DNA of 64,000 nt from Arthrobacter sp. CJ23 (GCF_024741795.1 NZ_CP102950.1:3906001-3970000); one strand, 5' to 3'. Shown: positions 36,158-44,313, counted from the first letter of the stretch. Program-made: numbers and translations. Notes: generated by a model from the sequence alone, not told the origin.

Positions 36158-36835
36158 ATGCACCTGTTTTGCCTGCACCACGCCGGAGGAACCACGGCCA
36201 GTTTTGCGGGCTGGCGATTCGCCGGCATGGACGTCACCAAGCTGGGGTACCGCGGCAGGGATTTTCCGTCCGTGTCTGCGGCGGCAGACGCCCTCGCCGG
36301 GCGCATCGGAGCATCACCGTCACCGGAGATCGCGCTCTACGGCCACAGCATGGGGGCGATCCTCGCGTTCGAGGCCGCCCTTCGGCTTCAGCACACCGGC
36401 CGCGTGGCGCACGTCTTCCTTGCGGCCGCCCGTCCGCCGTCGGGAATGCACGACGGCGGTGCTGCCGCCACCGCGTTAGCGGCGTCGGCGGGTTCCGCCG
36501 CACTGTCCGGGCGTGCCCTGTCGTCGCGCGCCCGCGAGGTACTGCTCGAGGACCTGGCGCTATTGGCGAGGTATCCGGGAAGGCCACCGGCCGGCCAGCT
36601 GGAGGTGCCGGCCACCGTCCTCTTCAGCCCGGACGATCCCGTGGTTCCTGCCGCGGACACCCTTCGCTGGGCGTCATGGTGTTCGGCGGAACCCCGGCTC
36701 CATGAGATTCCCGGTGGCCACCTGTTCCACCTCGGCAACCCGGCAGTACTGGCGATCGTGGAAACCACGCTGTCCCCGGCCCCGGGGGATGTTCCTGCAG
36801 GACCGGGGACAGCGGCTCCCGTGATGGGGCCGTGA
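36158..36835 (+). CDS. Type II thioesterase (alpha/beta hydrolase)
   Basis: 225-residue hydrolase of the editing-thioesterase family that removes aberrant acyl groups from carrier proteins. The N-terminal LFCLHHAGGTTASFAGW is diagnostic, the nucleophile elbow is GHSMG (Ser 64), the acid lies in FSPDDPVVP and the His in EIPGGHLFHL. The C-terminal tail is Pro/Gly-rich. The gene follows hxlR and converges on the flavodoxin gene with 10 bp between stops. Its partner is most likely the acyl carrier protein at 37525-37770, since no NRPS or PKS is present. This links the plus-strand pair to the AvrD cluster. Confidence 0.85.
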   Translation: MHLFCLHHAGGTTASFAGWRFAGMDVTKLGYRGRDFPSVSAAADALAGRIGASPSPEIALYGHSMGAILAFEAALRLQHTGRVAHVFLAAARPPSGMHDGGAAATALAASAGSAALSGRALSSRAREVLLEDLALLARYPGRPPAGQLEVPATVLFSPDDPVVPAADTLRWASWCSAEPRLHEIPGGHLFHLGNPAVLAIVETTLSPAPGDVPAGPGTAAPVMGP

Positions 36836-36845
36836 TGGGGAACTG

Positions 36846-37472
36846 CTAGGCTCCCGCGCTGACGAGTTCGCTGTCCACGACTTCCCGGTCCACAGCGATC
36901 CTGCCGGCGGCAAAGATGCCGGAGATCTCCGCGACCCTCCTGCCCAGGTGCTCGGCGGTGGCGATATCCGCAGGATGGACGCCCTCGACGCCGACGTCCG
37001 AGAACGTCTGCGCCGCGGCACCGTTGAAATAGCCGAAGCGGTTGAGGTCGTTTTCGGATCCCTTGGTGCTCTTCCAGCCGGGGAGCAGGCCGAGGTTGAT
37101 CCAGTTCATGCCGTGCTGCGCGGCAAGGATGGAGAAGTAATCCAGGGTGGAGTTCTTGTCCCCGGCCTTGCAGGCGGCGTTGGTGAAGCCGGCGCCTAGC
37201 TTGTTGTGCCATTTCTGCACGGACCAGCGGCCTGCGGTCTTCTCGGCGAAGGCATGGAAGGCCGACGGCGCTGTGCCCATGTAGGTGGGTGCGCCGAAGA
37301 TGATGGCGTCGGCCTCGTCGAGGAAGTTCCAGGACTCCTCCGTCAGTTCATCCACCCGCAGGAGCGAGGTGGTGGCACCGGCCGATGCGGCCGCGGAAGC
37401 CACTGCGTCCGCCAGGACTTTGGTGTGGCCGGAGCCTGAGTAGTAAACAACTGCGATAGCCGGGATGGCCAT
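36846..37472 (-). CDS. Flavodoxin-fold NAD(P)H oxidoreductase (WrbA-like)
   Basis: 208-residue FMN protein with VVYYSGSGHTKVLADAV at 8-24 (phosphate-binding loop), AIIFGAPTYMGTAPSAFHAF near 56-75 and a C-terminal helical tail. It resembles WrbA and other NAD(P)H:quinone oxidoreductases, although the last 40 residues differ. ATG 37472 is the natural start at the beginning of homology. It is the last gene of the minus-strand run avrD-fabH-acp-flavodoxin, 52 bp after the ACP stop, so it could supply a reduction in the cluster's product or serve as a reductase regulated with it. Confidence 0.8.
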   Translation of the reverse strand: MAIPAIAVVYYSGSGHTKVLADAVASAAASAGATTSLLRVDELTEESWNFLDEADAIIFGAPTYMGTAPSAFHAFAEKTAGRWSVQKWHNKLGAGFTNAACKAGDKNSTLDYFSILAAQHGMNWINLGLLPGWKSTKGSENDLNRFGYFNGAAAQTFSDVGVEGVHPADIATAEHLGRRVAEISGIFAAGRIAVDREVVDSELVSAGA

Positions 37473-37524
37473 GGGTACCTCAATCTTTGTGTTGGTCGGG
37501 CTGGGACTTCTGAGGGGTCTGTGG

Positions 37525-37770
37525 CTAGAAGGCGGGCTGCAGGGCAAGCTTTTCGGCGACCAGAACGGCCGCAGCGCGGGCGTTCCCTGCATCCGCGAGC
37601 TCGAATTCGTCCACGTGCACCCCGAACTTGTTGCTGAGGATGACGGCGGCTTCAACGAGTGAGAGTGAATCGATGTCCAGGTCCGCGAACGAATCGTCCG
37701 GTCCCATGTGGCTGAGCTCGTCCATGGTGGAGCGGATCGCCTCGGCGACGTCCAGAGCAGTAATTTCCAT
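37525..37770 (-). CDS. Acyl carrier protein
   Basis: 81-residue carrier protein. The phosphopantetheine attachment site is Ser 35 in DLDIDSLSLVEA, followed by the recognition helix EAAVILSNKFGVHV. It differs from a housekeeping AcpP, which usually has DSLDTVE, and lies apart from the fatty-acid operon, so it is likely dedicated to the neighbouring KAS III and AvrD enzymes. ATG 37770 begins the homology; the frame extends 14 codons upstream. The gap to the KAS III stop is 85 bp. Confidence 0.9.
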   Translation of the reverse strand: MEITALDVAEAIRSTMDELSHMGPDDSFADLDIDSLSLVEAAVILSNKFGVHVDEFELADAGNARAAAVLVAEKLALQPAF

Positions 37771-37855
37771 TGGTTCCCCCTTGTTCAGGTGGCCCGGGTT
37801 GGCCGGTGCCACGGTGGTCCTGCGGGCACGCGGCCCGCAGGAAGGTGGTGCGGCC

Positions 37856-38830
37856 CTAATGCGGGTCGACCACCGAGATCGATGGCCAGGTCATGGCAAT
37901 GGCGCCCCAGGTGGTTCCGCCGCCAAAGGCCGTCAGGACCACTTTGTCGCCCGGGCTCCTGTGGCCCTTCGTTCCCGCGTCCGTCATGGCCAAGGGAATC
38001 GAGGCGGCAGAGGTGTTGCCCACCCTGTCCAAATGGACTTCGGCCCTGGAGCCTGGGATCCCGGTCAGGGAGGCAACGGTGTTCAGGATCCTGAGGTTTG
38101 CTTGGTGGGCGATCAGGGAATCCACCTCAGCTGCCGTCCAGCCGACACGCTCCAGCACGGTTTCCACGGAGTCGGACATGGCGGTGACGGCCTGAGTGAA
38201 CACCTCCTTGCCCTGCATCTCGAAGAAGCTGCCGACGCTGCGTGGAACGTGGATGAGCGTTTCGCCGTTGCCGTCGGAGTGGAGGGTGGAGGCGAGGACC
38301 GCGCCGGGCTCCTCTGCCGTTCCGGCCGACAGATAGGCCGCGCCGGCGCCGTCCCCGAAGATGACCGAGGTGGTCCGGTCCGTGGGATCGAGCAGGCGGG
38401 TGAACGTGTCCGCACCGATGACGAGGGCCGAGTCCACAGCGCCCGACGTGATGGCCCAGGTGGCCGTCGCCATGGCGTAGACAAACCCGGAGCAGACGGC
38501 GGAGACGTCGAATGCCGCGATGCCGTGCAGCCCGAGGTTCGCCGCGACCTTCGGCGCTGTGGCCGGGCAGACCTTGTCCGGCGTCGACGTCGCCACGATC
38601 ATCAGCCCCACGGACTCGACGCCGGCACTTGCCAGCGCGCGCCGCGCTGCGGTGGTGGCGAGGACGCTGGTGCTCTCGGTCTCGTCAGAATGGCGGCGTT
38701 CGGCGATGCCCGTGCGGCGCCTGATCCATTCGTCCGAAGTGTCCATGATGGTGGACAGGTGCTCGTTGGTGACCACCCTGTCGGGAAGTGCTCCGCCGAG
38801 CCCCCGGACGACGGCCGCCCTGGCACTCAT
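37856..38830 (-). CDS. 3-oxoacyl-ACP synthase III (FabH-like)
   Basis: 324-residue decarboxylating condensing enzyme that joins an acyl-CoA primer to a malonyl-ACP. The triad is intact: Cys 113 in SAVCSGFVYA, His 242 in AHQANLRIL and Asn 272 in GNTSAASIP. The N-terminal VTNEHLSTIMDTSDEWIRRRTGI is standard (cited as motif). ATG 38830 overlaps the avrD stop by 4 bp, showing coupled translation. In this setting it probably makes a beta-ketoacyl chain on the adjacent ACP for the AvrD-like enzyme, rather than initiating fatty-acid synthesis. Confidence 0.93.
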   Translation of the reverse strand: MSARAAVVRGLGGALPDRVVTNEHLSTIMDTSDEWIRRRTGIAERRHSDETESTSVLATTAARRALASAGVESVGLMIVATSTPDKVCPATAPKVAANLGLHGIAAFDVSAVCSGFVYAMATATWAITSGAVDSALVIGADTFTRLLDPTDRTTSVIFGDGAGAAYLSAGTAEEPGAVLASTLHSDGNGETLIHVPRSVGSFFEMQGKEVFTQAVTAMSDSVETVLERVGWTAAEVDSLIAHQANLRILNTVASLTGIPGSRAEVHLDRVGNTSAASIPLAMTDAGTKGHRSPGDKVVLTAFGGGTTWGAIAMTWPSISVVDPH

Positions 38831-39840
38831 TGGCCTGCCCCGGTGGGCAGTTGGTGGGCCACGCTGCAGACGACTTCTCCGCCGTCGAAGGTTCCCACCA
38901 CGTCGGCGCAGCGCCACGGCTCCCCGTCCTTCACGATCAACCGGCTCTTCTGCAGCCGCACGGCCAGTCCGGTTCCGTGCCCGCCCGCCGCTTTCGGACC
39001 CGGTCCGCTGAACGTGATGCGGGTCTTGCGCATCCACAGCGTGTTGCTGTCCGCGCGGTTCATGGCGTCCAGCCGGTAGAGCAGGACCTGCCCCAGTTGC
39101 AGGGTGGCCACGAAGTACTCGACGGCGGAGAGTGCCTGAGGGTAGGCGGCCTCCAGTCCGCGGCGGCGGACCAGGGGGTGGCCCAGGGACGGTTGCTGGC
39201 GGAACGACAGCAGCGCGCAGGCGGTTCCGTCGTCCGGCTCAAGGACCACGTCCAGCAGCGAAACCTGCCGTTCCGCCCAGAGCCCGCCGTAAAGGCGCGT
39301 ACCGGACTCGCCAACCAAGGCATCCTCGGACGGCGACTGGACCGACGCGAGTCCGAGTTCGGCCGGCGCATGGGCCAGCTGCAGAACGGCGTTCATGGAC
39401 GCGACCGAGCACCGCAGGACCGAGGATCCGTCACCCACATCCTGGAGTGTTGCCTGGCAGTCGAGGTGGCCCAGCGCCCCCTCCACTGGCTCGCTGCCGC
39501 CGGAGATGGTCACCGATTGCAGGTAGGCCTTGGGCAGCAGCTCAGGAGAATAGCGGCTGGCGAGCAGGGCCTCGGCCATTCTGCAAGCAAGGACAAGGAC
39601 ATCCGTGGTGCCCAGATGCGGGGTCTGCGCAGAGTCGCCCTTGACGGACCAGACGCCTTCCACGCCCAGTCCGGCGCGGGCAGTGAGCGTGGACTCGGAC
39701 ACCGTATGGGCCACCCGGAGTTCGTGGAGCCGCGGATTGGTGGACTTGTAACCGTGGCTGAAGAAGCGGCGGCGCCCATCGCCCAGGAGCTCGTCGATGG
39801 AAGCGTATCGTTCGGTGGCGGAGCGTAGGGCAAGTGGCAT
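38827..39840 (-). CDS. AvrD-family protein (hot-dog-type, signal biosynthesis)
   Basis: 337-residue protein that I assign to the AvrD family. The opening RYASIDELLGDGRRRFFSHGYK, then HLGTTDVLVLACRMAEALL near 75 and GGSEPVEGALG near 115, follow the layout of Pseudomonas syringae AvrD, recalled from memory. AvrD directs synthesis of syringolides, C-glycosyl lipid elicitors formed by condensing a beta-ketoacyl chain with a pentose; a related logic makes butyrolactones with AfsA. ATG 39840 follows AAGGAA by 5 nt; the seven-codon extension to 39861 is less likely. First gene of the avrD-fabH-acp-flavodoxin run. A perfect 18-bp-arm palindrome lies 70 bp upstream. Confidence 0.72.
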   Translation of the reverse strand: MPLALRSATERYASIDELLGDGRRRFFSHGYKSTNPRLHELRVAHTVSESTLTARAGLGVEGVWSVKGDSAQTPHLGTTDVLVLACRMAEALLASRYSPELLPKAYLQSVTISGGSEPVEGALGHLDCQATLQDVGDGSSVLRCSVASMNAVLQLAHAPAELGLASVQSPSEDALVGESGTRLYGGLWAERQVSLLDVVLEPDDGTACALLSFRQQPSLGHPLVRRRGLEAAYPQALSAVEYFVATLQLGQVLLYRLDAMNRADSNTLWMRKTRITFSGPGPKAAGGHGTGLAVRLQKSRLIVKDGEPWRCADVVGTFDGGEVVCSVAHQLPTGAGQ

Positions 39841-39908
39841 GCGTGTTCCTTGGATCGTCATCGGCGGTGATCCAAGAATCCGCCACGGTGCCGCCGGTAA
39901 CCAGTGTC

Positions 39909-39946
39909 CCCGGATGGTGGTGGTGCCAGCACCACCACCATCCGGG
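39909..39946. promoter_or_regulatory. Perfect 18-bp-arm palindrome upstream of avrD-like gene
   Basis: CCCGGATGGTGGTGGTGC and its exact reverse complement face each other across a CA loop. Because the region is divergent (avrD leftward, amt rightward) it does not end either transcript. It can act as an operator for avrD or as a leader hairpin. Confidence 0.55.
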
Positions 39947-39990
39947 TGCCGGGAAGGGCGCGTCCATCATGATGACCGCGTGAATCGCCG

Positions 39991-40017
39991 TTAACACTCC
40001 CGAAACATCACGGTCAT
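39991..40017 (+). promoter_or_regulatory. GlnR-type box upstream of amt
   Basis: TTAAC-N6-GAAAC-N6-GTCAT matches the actinobacterial GlnR consensus gTnAC-n6-GaAAC-n6-GtnAC at 13 of 15 positions by my count. It lies about 150 bp upstream of the ammonium transporter start, the usual place for nitrogen-limitation control. The 39841-40169 gap otherwise holds only the palindrome at 39909-39946. Confidence 0.5.
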
Positions 40018-40169
40018 GCGATCTTCATGAAGCAGGGATTTCTGTAACTTCTCCGCAACTTGCCTCTTCGGAACCCGAAACATAGCTCACCGAATATTGA
40101 TCAGGGGGTTGCACAGGGCCGGAACATGCGGGCCCGTTCACGGCTGGTTCGAATGGAAGGGACACCCTG

Positions 40170-41513
40170 GTGGAACTCACTGCGGGAAATGTCTGGGTGA
40201 TGATCTCCGCGGCGCTTGCGCTGTTCATGACGCCGGGCCTCGGCCTCTTTTACGGCGGCATGACGCGGGCCAAGGCTGCGCTCAACATGATCATGATGAG
40301 CTTTGTCTCCGCCGGCATAGTCGGCGTGGTCTGGGTCCTGTGGGGCTACTCCATGACAGGCGGCCAGAGCATCCTGGGCCTGTTCGGCAACCCCTTCGCC
40401 AGCTTCGGCCTCGCCAACGTCCCGGCCTCCGAACTCATCAAGGTCGGTTTCAGCGCCACCTTCGCCATTGTCACCGTGGCCCTGATCAGCGGCGCCATTG
40501 CCGACCGCGCCAAGTTCGGCGCCTGGGTCCTCTTCGTCCCCGCTTGGATCACCCTGGTCTACTGCCCGCTGGCCTTCATGGTCTGGGGCGGCGGGCTGAT
40601 GAGCGCCGGCGGCGCTGTCACTGCCGTGTTCGGCCAGGTCATCGACTTCGCCGGCGGCACCGTGGTGGAGATCGCGTCGGGTGTGGCCGCCTTCGTCCTG
40701 GTGCTCATCCTGGGCAACCGCCACGGCTTCAAGAAGGACCCCAGCCACCGCCCGCACAACATCCCCTTCATCATGCTGGGCGCCGCCATTCTCTGGTTCG
40801 GCTGGTTCGGCTTCAACGCCGGCGCCGCCACCACCGCCGAGCAGGCCGGCCTCGTCTGGATCAACACCCTGGTGGCCCCGGCCGCGGCCATGCTCAGTTG
40901 GCTGATCACCGAAAAGATCCGCCACGGCCACCCCACCTCCCTGGGTGCAGCGTCCGGCGCCGTCGCCGGCCTCGTGGCCATCACGCCGTCGTGCGCCAAC
41001 ATCAGCCCGCTCGCCGCAGTGGGCCTGGGCCTGGTGGCCGGCGCCGCCTGTGCCATCTTCGTGGACCTGAAGCACAAGTTCGGCTACGACGACTCCCTGG
41101 ACGTGGTGGGCGTCCACTTCGGCGCCGGAATCGTGGGCACACTCTCCCTCGGCTTCATCGCCCTGCCCGTCAACGGCGAAGGCGGCGGGCTCCTCTACGG
41201 CGGCGGCCTCCAGCAGCTCATCGCCCAGACCGTCGCGGTCCTCATCACCATCGCCGTCTCCGGCATCGCCACCGCCGTGATCGCCCTCGCCATCCACAAG
41301 ACCATCGGCTTCCGCGTCAGCCACGAGAACGAAGTGGCCGGCGTGGACCGCTCCGAGCACGCCGAGTCCGCCTACGAATTCAGCGAGATCTTCCGCGGCG
41401 ACTTCCACGCGCTATTCCAGCACCACACCCCGGCCGGCGGACGGTCCGGCGATGCCCACTCGGCCGATGCCGGTGCCCCTGCCGGGCGGGCCAAGCAGGA
41501 CAGCCTCGCGTAG
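40170..41513 (+). CDS. amt: Ammonium transporter
   Basis: 447-residue Amt/Mep channel with 11 membrane segments. The start MELTAGNVWVMISAALALFMTPGLGLFYGG (cited in part), the pore-lining ADRAKFGAWVLF and WFGWFGFNAGAA near residue 215, and VGVHFGAGIVGTLSLG near 315, which carries a conserved His, are all standard. The cytoplasmic tail is longer than in AmtB and contains Ala/Gly/Asp-rich sequence. GTG 40170 follows GGAAGGGA at about 9 nt. In many actinobacteria amt is followed by glnK and glnD; here it is followed by a large hairpin and a convergent gene, so it appears to stand alone under the GlnR-like box. Confidence 0.95.
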   Translation: MELTAGNVWVMISAALALFMTPGLGLFYGGMTRAKAALNMIMMSFVSAGIVGVVWVLWGYSMTGGQSILGLFGNPFASFGLANVPASELIKVGFSATFAIVTVALISGAIADRAKFGAWVLFVPAWITLVYCPLAFMVWGGGLMSAGGAVTAVFGQVIDFAGGTVVEIASGVAAFVLVLILGNRHGFKKDPSHRPHNIPFIMLGAAILWFGWFGFNAGAATTAEQAGLVWINTLVAPAAAMLSWLITEKIRHGHPTSLGAASGAVAGLVAITPSCANISPLAAVGLGLVAGAACAIFVDLKHKFGYDDSLDVVGVHFGAGIVGTLSLGFIALPVNGEGGGLLYGGGLQQLIAQTVAVLITIAVSGIATAVIALAIHKTIGFRVSHENEVAGVDRSEHAESAYEFSEIFRGDFHALFQHHTPAGGRSGDAHSADAGAPAGRAKQDSLA

Positions 41514-41524
41514 TCCGGTAGTTC

Positions 41525-41607
41525 CTGCTGGATCACCCCACCGCTGCCACCCTTCGATTCCCGCAATAACGGGGTTCCCGGTGGTGGCAGCGGGGGTGAT
41601 CCAGCAG
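41525..41607. terminator. Bidirectional terminator between amt and the DUF1992 gene
   Basis: CTGCTGGATCACCCC (plus a bulge) CGCTGCCACC at 41525-41551 pairs with its reverse complement at 41583-41607. The 31-nt loop can form a small inner stem. It separates two convergent genes. Confidence 0.75.
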
Positions 41608-41627
41608 AATGTCCGCGGCAGGGCGGG

Positions 41628-42281
41628 TCAGGCGGTTCCGGTCCAGATCCGCCGCCACCAGGGGCGCTTGATCTCCGGCTCCGGCACAGGCCCGACGTCG
41701 GCCGCCGCGGCCGCAGCAGCAGCAGCCTTGCGCGCCCGCCAGCGTTCAAGCTCGACGCCGATGTCGCGAGTCTTGGTGATGACCGGCGGGCCGCCCTGGA
41801 GCTGGCGCCGCGCCTCGATGACCCGGGCATTGAAGTCCTCCACGATGTCGCGGACCTGCTTTTCGGTGAACTGGGCATCGAGCCTTGAGTCCAGTTCGGC
41901 GTCCTCGGTGCGCAGGAGAATCGCCTTGGGGCCAAGTCCGCCGAGATGCTCGCGTTGGATCAGGCCTTTGACCCACCAGTCGGGATCGTAGGCCTCCCCC
42001 AGCCCGGGAATCGGCTTGCCGGCGTACTTGAGGTTGTCGAACTTCCCCTGGGCCATGGCGTCGCGGATGAGGTATTCCACCCGGGCTGCGTCGTCCACCT
42101 TCCGGCGCTTCTGCCGGGTTTCTTCCTCGGCGGCCTGCAGCTCAGCATCCTCCTGGGCGTTGCCGCCGGAGACTCGGACCGCGCGCACCTCAGCAGCCCG
42201 CTCAAGCCTTCGCCTGAAGGCACTGTTTTCGCCGTTCACCGTTGACCACCGTCCTTGCCTGCCGGAATCGTGGTTGTGCAT
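41628..42281 (-). CDS. DUF1992 (DnaJ homologue subfamily C member 28-like) protein
   Basis: 217-residue soluble protein. The DUF1992 core spans about 65-150: VEYLIRDAMAQGKFDNLKYAGKPI (cited as motif) followed by the proline box PIPGLGEAYDPDWWVKGLI. The N-terminus is charged and helical, and the C-terminus has an alanine run and ends in PWWRRIWTG. The family is widespread and of unknown role. ATG 42281 is the conventional start; GTG 42239 is an alternative and neither has a strong ribosome site. It converges on amt and diverges from the NADP oxidoreductase gene. Confidence 0.8.
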   Translation of the reverse strand: MHNHDSGRQGRWSTVNGENSAFRRRLERAAEVRAVRVSGGNAQEDAELQAAEEETRQKRRKVDDAARVEYLIRDAMAQGKFDNLKYAGKPIPGLGEAYDPDWWVKGLIQREHLGGLGPKAILLRTEDAELDSRLDAQFTEKQVRDIVEDFNARVIEARRQLQGGPPVITKTRDIGVELERWRARKAAAAAAAAADVGPVPEPEIKRPWWRRIWTGTA

Positions 42282-42369
42282 CCAGTATTCGCCACAACCG
42301 CGTGCGCCGTCCGCCGCCGCAGGGCCTAACGCACGAAATATCCCCCAGGGCGCCGGTGTTTCCTCGGAT

Positions 42370-43011
42370 ATGACAACCATCGGAATCATCGGTGCAGGAC
42401 ACATTGGCAGCCAGATTGCGCGCAAGGCAGTCGAACTCGGCTACGACGTGGTTCTCAGCAATTCCCGCGGGCCGGAAACCCTCGCCGAACTGGTCGCCGA
42501 ACTTGGACCGCACGCCCGGGCCGCAACACCTGCCGAAGCAGCTGCGGCAGGCGATTTCGCCGTCGTGACCGTCCCGTTCAGAAGCCTCGCAAGCATCCCG
42601 GCCGAGCCGCTCGCGGGCAAGATCGTGGTCGACACCGGCAACTACTACTGGGAGCGCGACGGCCGCGTCCCCGCCCTCGACGCCGGCGAGGCCACCACCT
42701 CCGGGCTGGTGCAGGAACACCTGCCCACGTCCAAGGTGGCGAAGGCCTTCAACCACATCAACTACCGCCAGATCACCACGGACGGCACCCCTGCCGGCAC
42801 GCCGAACCGCCGCGCCCTGGCCACCGCCAGCGACTACCCCGAGGCTTCGGAGTTGGTGACCAGGCTCTACGACGAGTTCGGCTTCGACACCGTGAACATG
42901 GGCCCGCTCTCCGAGAGCTGGCGGGCCGAACGGGACCGCCCGGCTTATGTGGTGCGGCAGAACGCGGCCGAACTCGCCGCGAACCTGGCGAAGGCGCCGC
43001 GGACGATCTGA
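42370..43011 (+). CDS. NADPH-dependent F420 reductase-like oxidoreductase
   Basis: 213-residue Rossmann protein: GIIGAGHIGSQIARKAVELGYDV at 4-26 (cited as motif) binds NADP, with SNSRGPETL just after as the phosphate-selective loop. VDTGNYYWERDG near 97 and KAFNHINYRQI near 127 match the family of F420-dependent NADP reductases and their F420-independent relatives. Whether this one uses F420 cannot be told. ATG 42370 has no clear Shine-Dalgarno sequence. It is transcribed alone, ended by the hairpin at 43082-43113. Confidence 0.82.
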   Translation: MTTIGIIGAGHIGSQIARKAVELGYDVVLSNSRGPETLAELVAELGPHARAATPAEAAAAGDFAVVTVPFRSLASIPAEPLAGKIVVDTGNYYWERDGRVPALDAGEATTSGLVQEHLPTSKVAKAFNHINYRQITTDGTPAGTPNRRALATASDYPEASELVTRLYDEFGFDTVNMGPLSESWRAERDRPAYVVRQNAAELAANLAKAPRTI

Positions 43012-43081
43012 GGGGACTTCTGGCAGGGAGACCTGGCTGTGGGGCATCCCCAAATATGCCTGGTCGGGAATATTTCACGTA

Positions 43082-43113
43082 CCGGTCTATGTGAGGCTCC
43101 TCACATAGACCGG
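43082..43113 (+). terminator. Terminator after the NADP oxidoreductase gene
   Basis: CCGGTCTATGTGAGG and its exact reverse complement with a 2-nt loop (15-bp stem), 70 bp after the stop. The downstream sequence is not U-rich. Confidence 0.65.
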
Positions 43114-43399
43114 CGTGTGCGTTGGCGCTCGAAATCAGGCCAGGAACTTCTCGGCGGGGCCTGATTCCACACAAGATTTCTTTGACTTAACCGGCCCGCG
43201 ATCATACTGTTTGGGTGTCTCATTTCCTTGTGAAATAAGACATTCCGCCTCCTGCGAGGCGATTTGCCACCACCCGCCAGAGTCACATCCCTGGGTCTCC
43301 CGGCGGGGCTCCATGTGAGCGCAAGAAGCCCTTCGGTTGCCGCTGAGGGGCTTCCTTCGTTAACCATCCGAGCGGCATCCCCGCACCCCTTGGCAGTTC

Positions 43400-43560
43400 G
43401 CCCGCTGGGCGCAGCATTTCCTTTTGCTAGGTTTGTCCCACTCACCCGAACAACGGGCCCCGGTGGCGGCAACCGCCGGGGATCAATCCATGGTTCGGCG
43501 GCGGGTGGCAAGCAATTCTCTGGATTCCCGAGCTCTTGGAATCTGGAACAACCGCAGGAA
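43400..43560 (+). ncRNA. Structured leader, candidate c-di-AMP (ydaO-type) riboswitch
   Basis: The 558-bp stretch before the amidase gene is rich in hairpins. GGGCCCCGGTGGCGGCAACC then GCCGGGGATCAATCC (43455-43489) resembles the ydaO stem that ends in GGGGUNAAUCC. GATTCC/GGAATC (43523-43543) and AACCGCAGG just before the ribosome site recall its 3' part. Actinobacterial ydaO elements often precede secreted cell-wall enzymes. The match is partial, so this is only a candidate. A further GAAGCCC/GGGCTTC hairpin lies at 43325-43354. Confidence 0.3.
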
Positions 43561-43569
43561 GGAATCAGC

Positions 43570-44256
43570 ATGTCTGAGCGATACTCACAAAGCACTCCCA
43601 TTCAATTCCCGGCACGCCGCAGCATCGTGTTGGGCGGGGCTGCTGTTGCCGCCGGCCTTTTGCTGGGCGCAAGCCCGGCAGAAGCAGCCGGCAGCAAATA
43701 CAACCGGAACAGCGCGGTCAAGTTCGCTCGCTCAATGGCGCTTGACAAGGAGCCATACCTGTTCGGAAACAACTGCACTTGGTTTGTGTCTCGAGCCTTA
43801 TGGGCGGGAGGGCTCCCGAAAAGCAAGACGTGGACGCCGTGGACGTTGAATCCGGGCCTCATCGCTTCAAGGGCGCACATCGCAAGAGGTGGCGGCCCGA
43901 GCAAGGCAGCGGCCAGCGCAGATCACCTCAAAAGCTATCTTGTCCGGGAAAGCAAGATCGGCACGATCCGCGAACTCGATTTCGGAAACAACAATGTGAA
44001 AGATGCCCAGCTTGGCGATGTCATTTTCTACGACTGGGACAATGGAGCCGACGGGTTCGTGGATCACGCGATGATTATCACCGCGTTCTCCGAAGACTCA
44101 AACGGCCGCTACAAATACCCGCTTGTATCCGGCCAGTCCCGGGGGGTACTGGATCAGGGATGGACTTGGAGCGGAGGACGTAGCGGCTGGATCGCCGAAA
44201 AATACAAAGGCTCAAAGGACAAGGCACGCGCCTACTTGGTGAGGATCGCCAACTAA
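43570..44256 (+). CDS. Secreted amidase-domain protein (Amidase_6-like)
   Basis: 228-residue exported protein. The signal peptide has a twin-arginine pair (ARRS, 15-18), a hydrophobic stretch and a cleavage site near AEA-AG (about 40). The mature domain has a papain-like layout: Cys 69 in FGNNCTWFVSRAL, then GDVIFYDWDNG and the His in FVDHAMIITAF. This matches the putative amidase domain of Gram-positive cell-wall or secreted peptidases rather than a standard NlpC/P60. ATG 43570 follows AAGGAA by 6 nt. The long hairpin-rich leader suggests RNA-level control. A terminator follows at once. Confidence 0.78.
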   Translation: MSERYSQSTPIQFPARRSIVLGGAAVAAGLLLGASPAEAAGSKYNRNSAVKFARSMALDKEPYLFGNNCTWFVSRALWAGGLPKSKTWTPWTLNPGLIASRAHIARGGGPSKAAASADHLKSYLVRESKIGTIRELDFGNNNVKDAQLGDVIFYDWDNGADGFVDHAMIITAFSEDSNGRYKYPLVSGQSRGVLDQGWTWSGGRSGWIAEKYKGSKDKARAYLVRIAN

Positions 44257-44265
44257 GGAAGTTTG

Positions 44266-44304
44266 AAAGGCCCGACGGCGGGAGGTTCCCGCCGTCGGGC
44301 CTTT
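44266..44304. terminator. Bidirectional terminator (palindrome copy D)
   Basis: AAAGGCCCGACGGCGGGA pairs perfectly with its reverse complement (18-bp arms, 3-nt loop) between the convergent amidase and IclR genes. A- and U-tracts at the ends fit termination in both directions. The core CGACGGCGGGA is shared with copies A-C. Confidence 0.85.
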
Positions 44305-44313
44305 GCGTTGCGC

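Noticed and set aside
38827..39840. AfsA (A-factor synthase) as identity of the first biosynthetic gene
   Set aside because: The HRA-x-x-AE-type motif of AfsA was not seen; the N-terminal ASIDELLG...RRFF and PVEG motifs fit AvrD better, though the folds are related.
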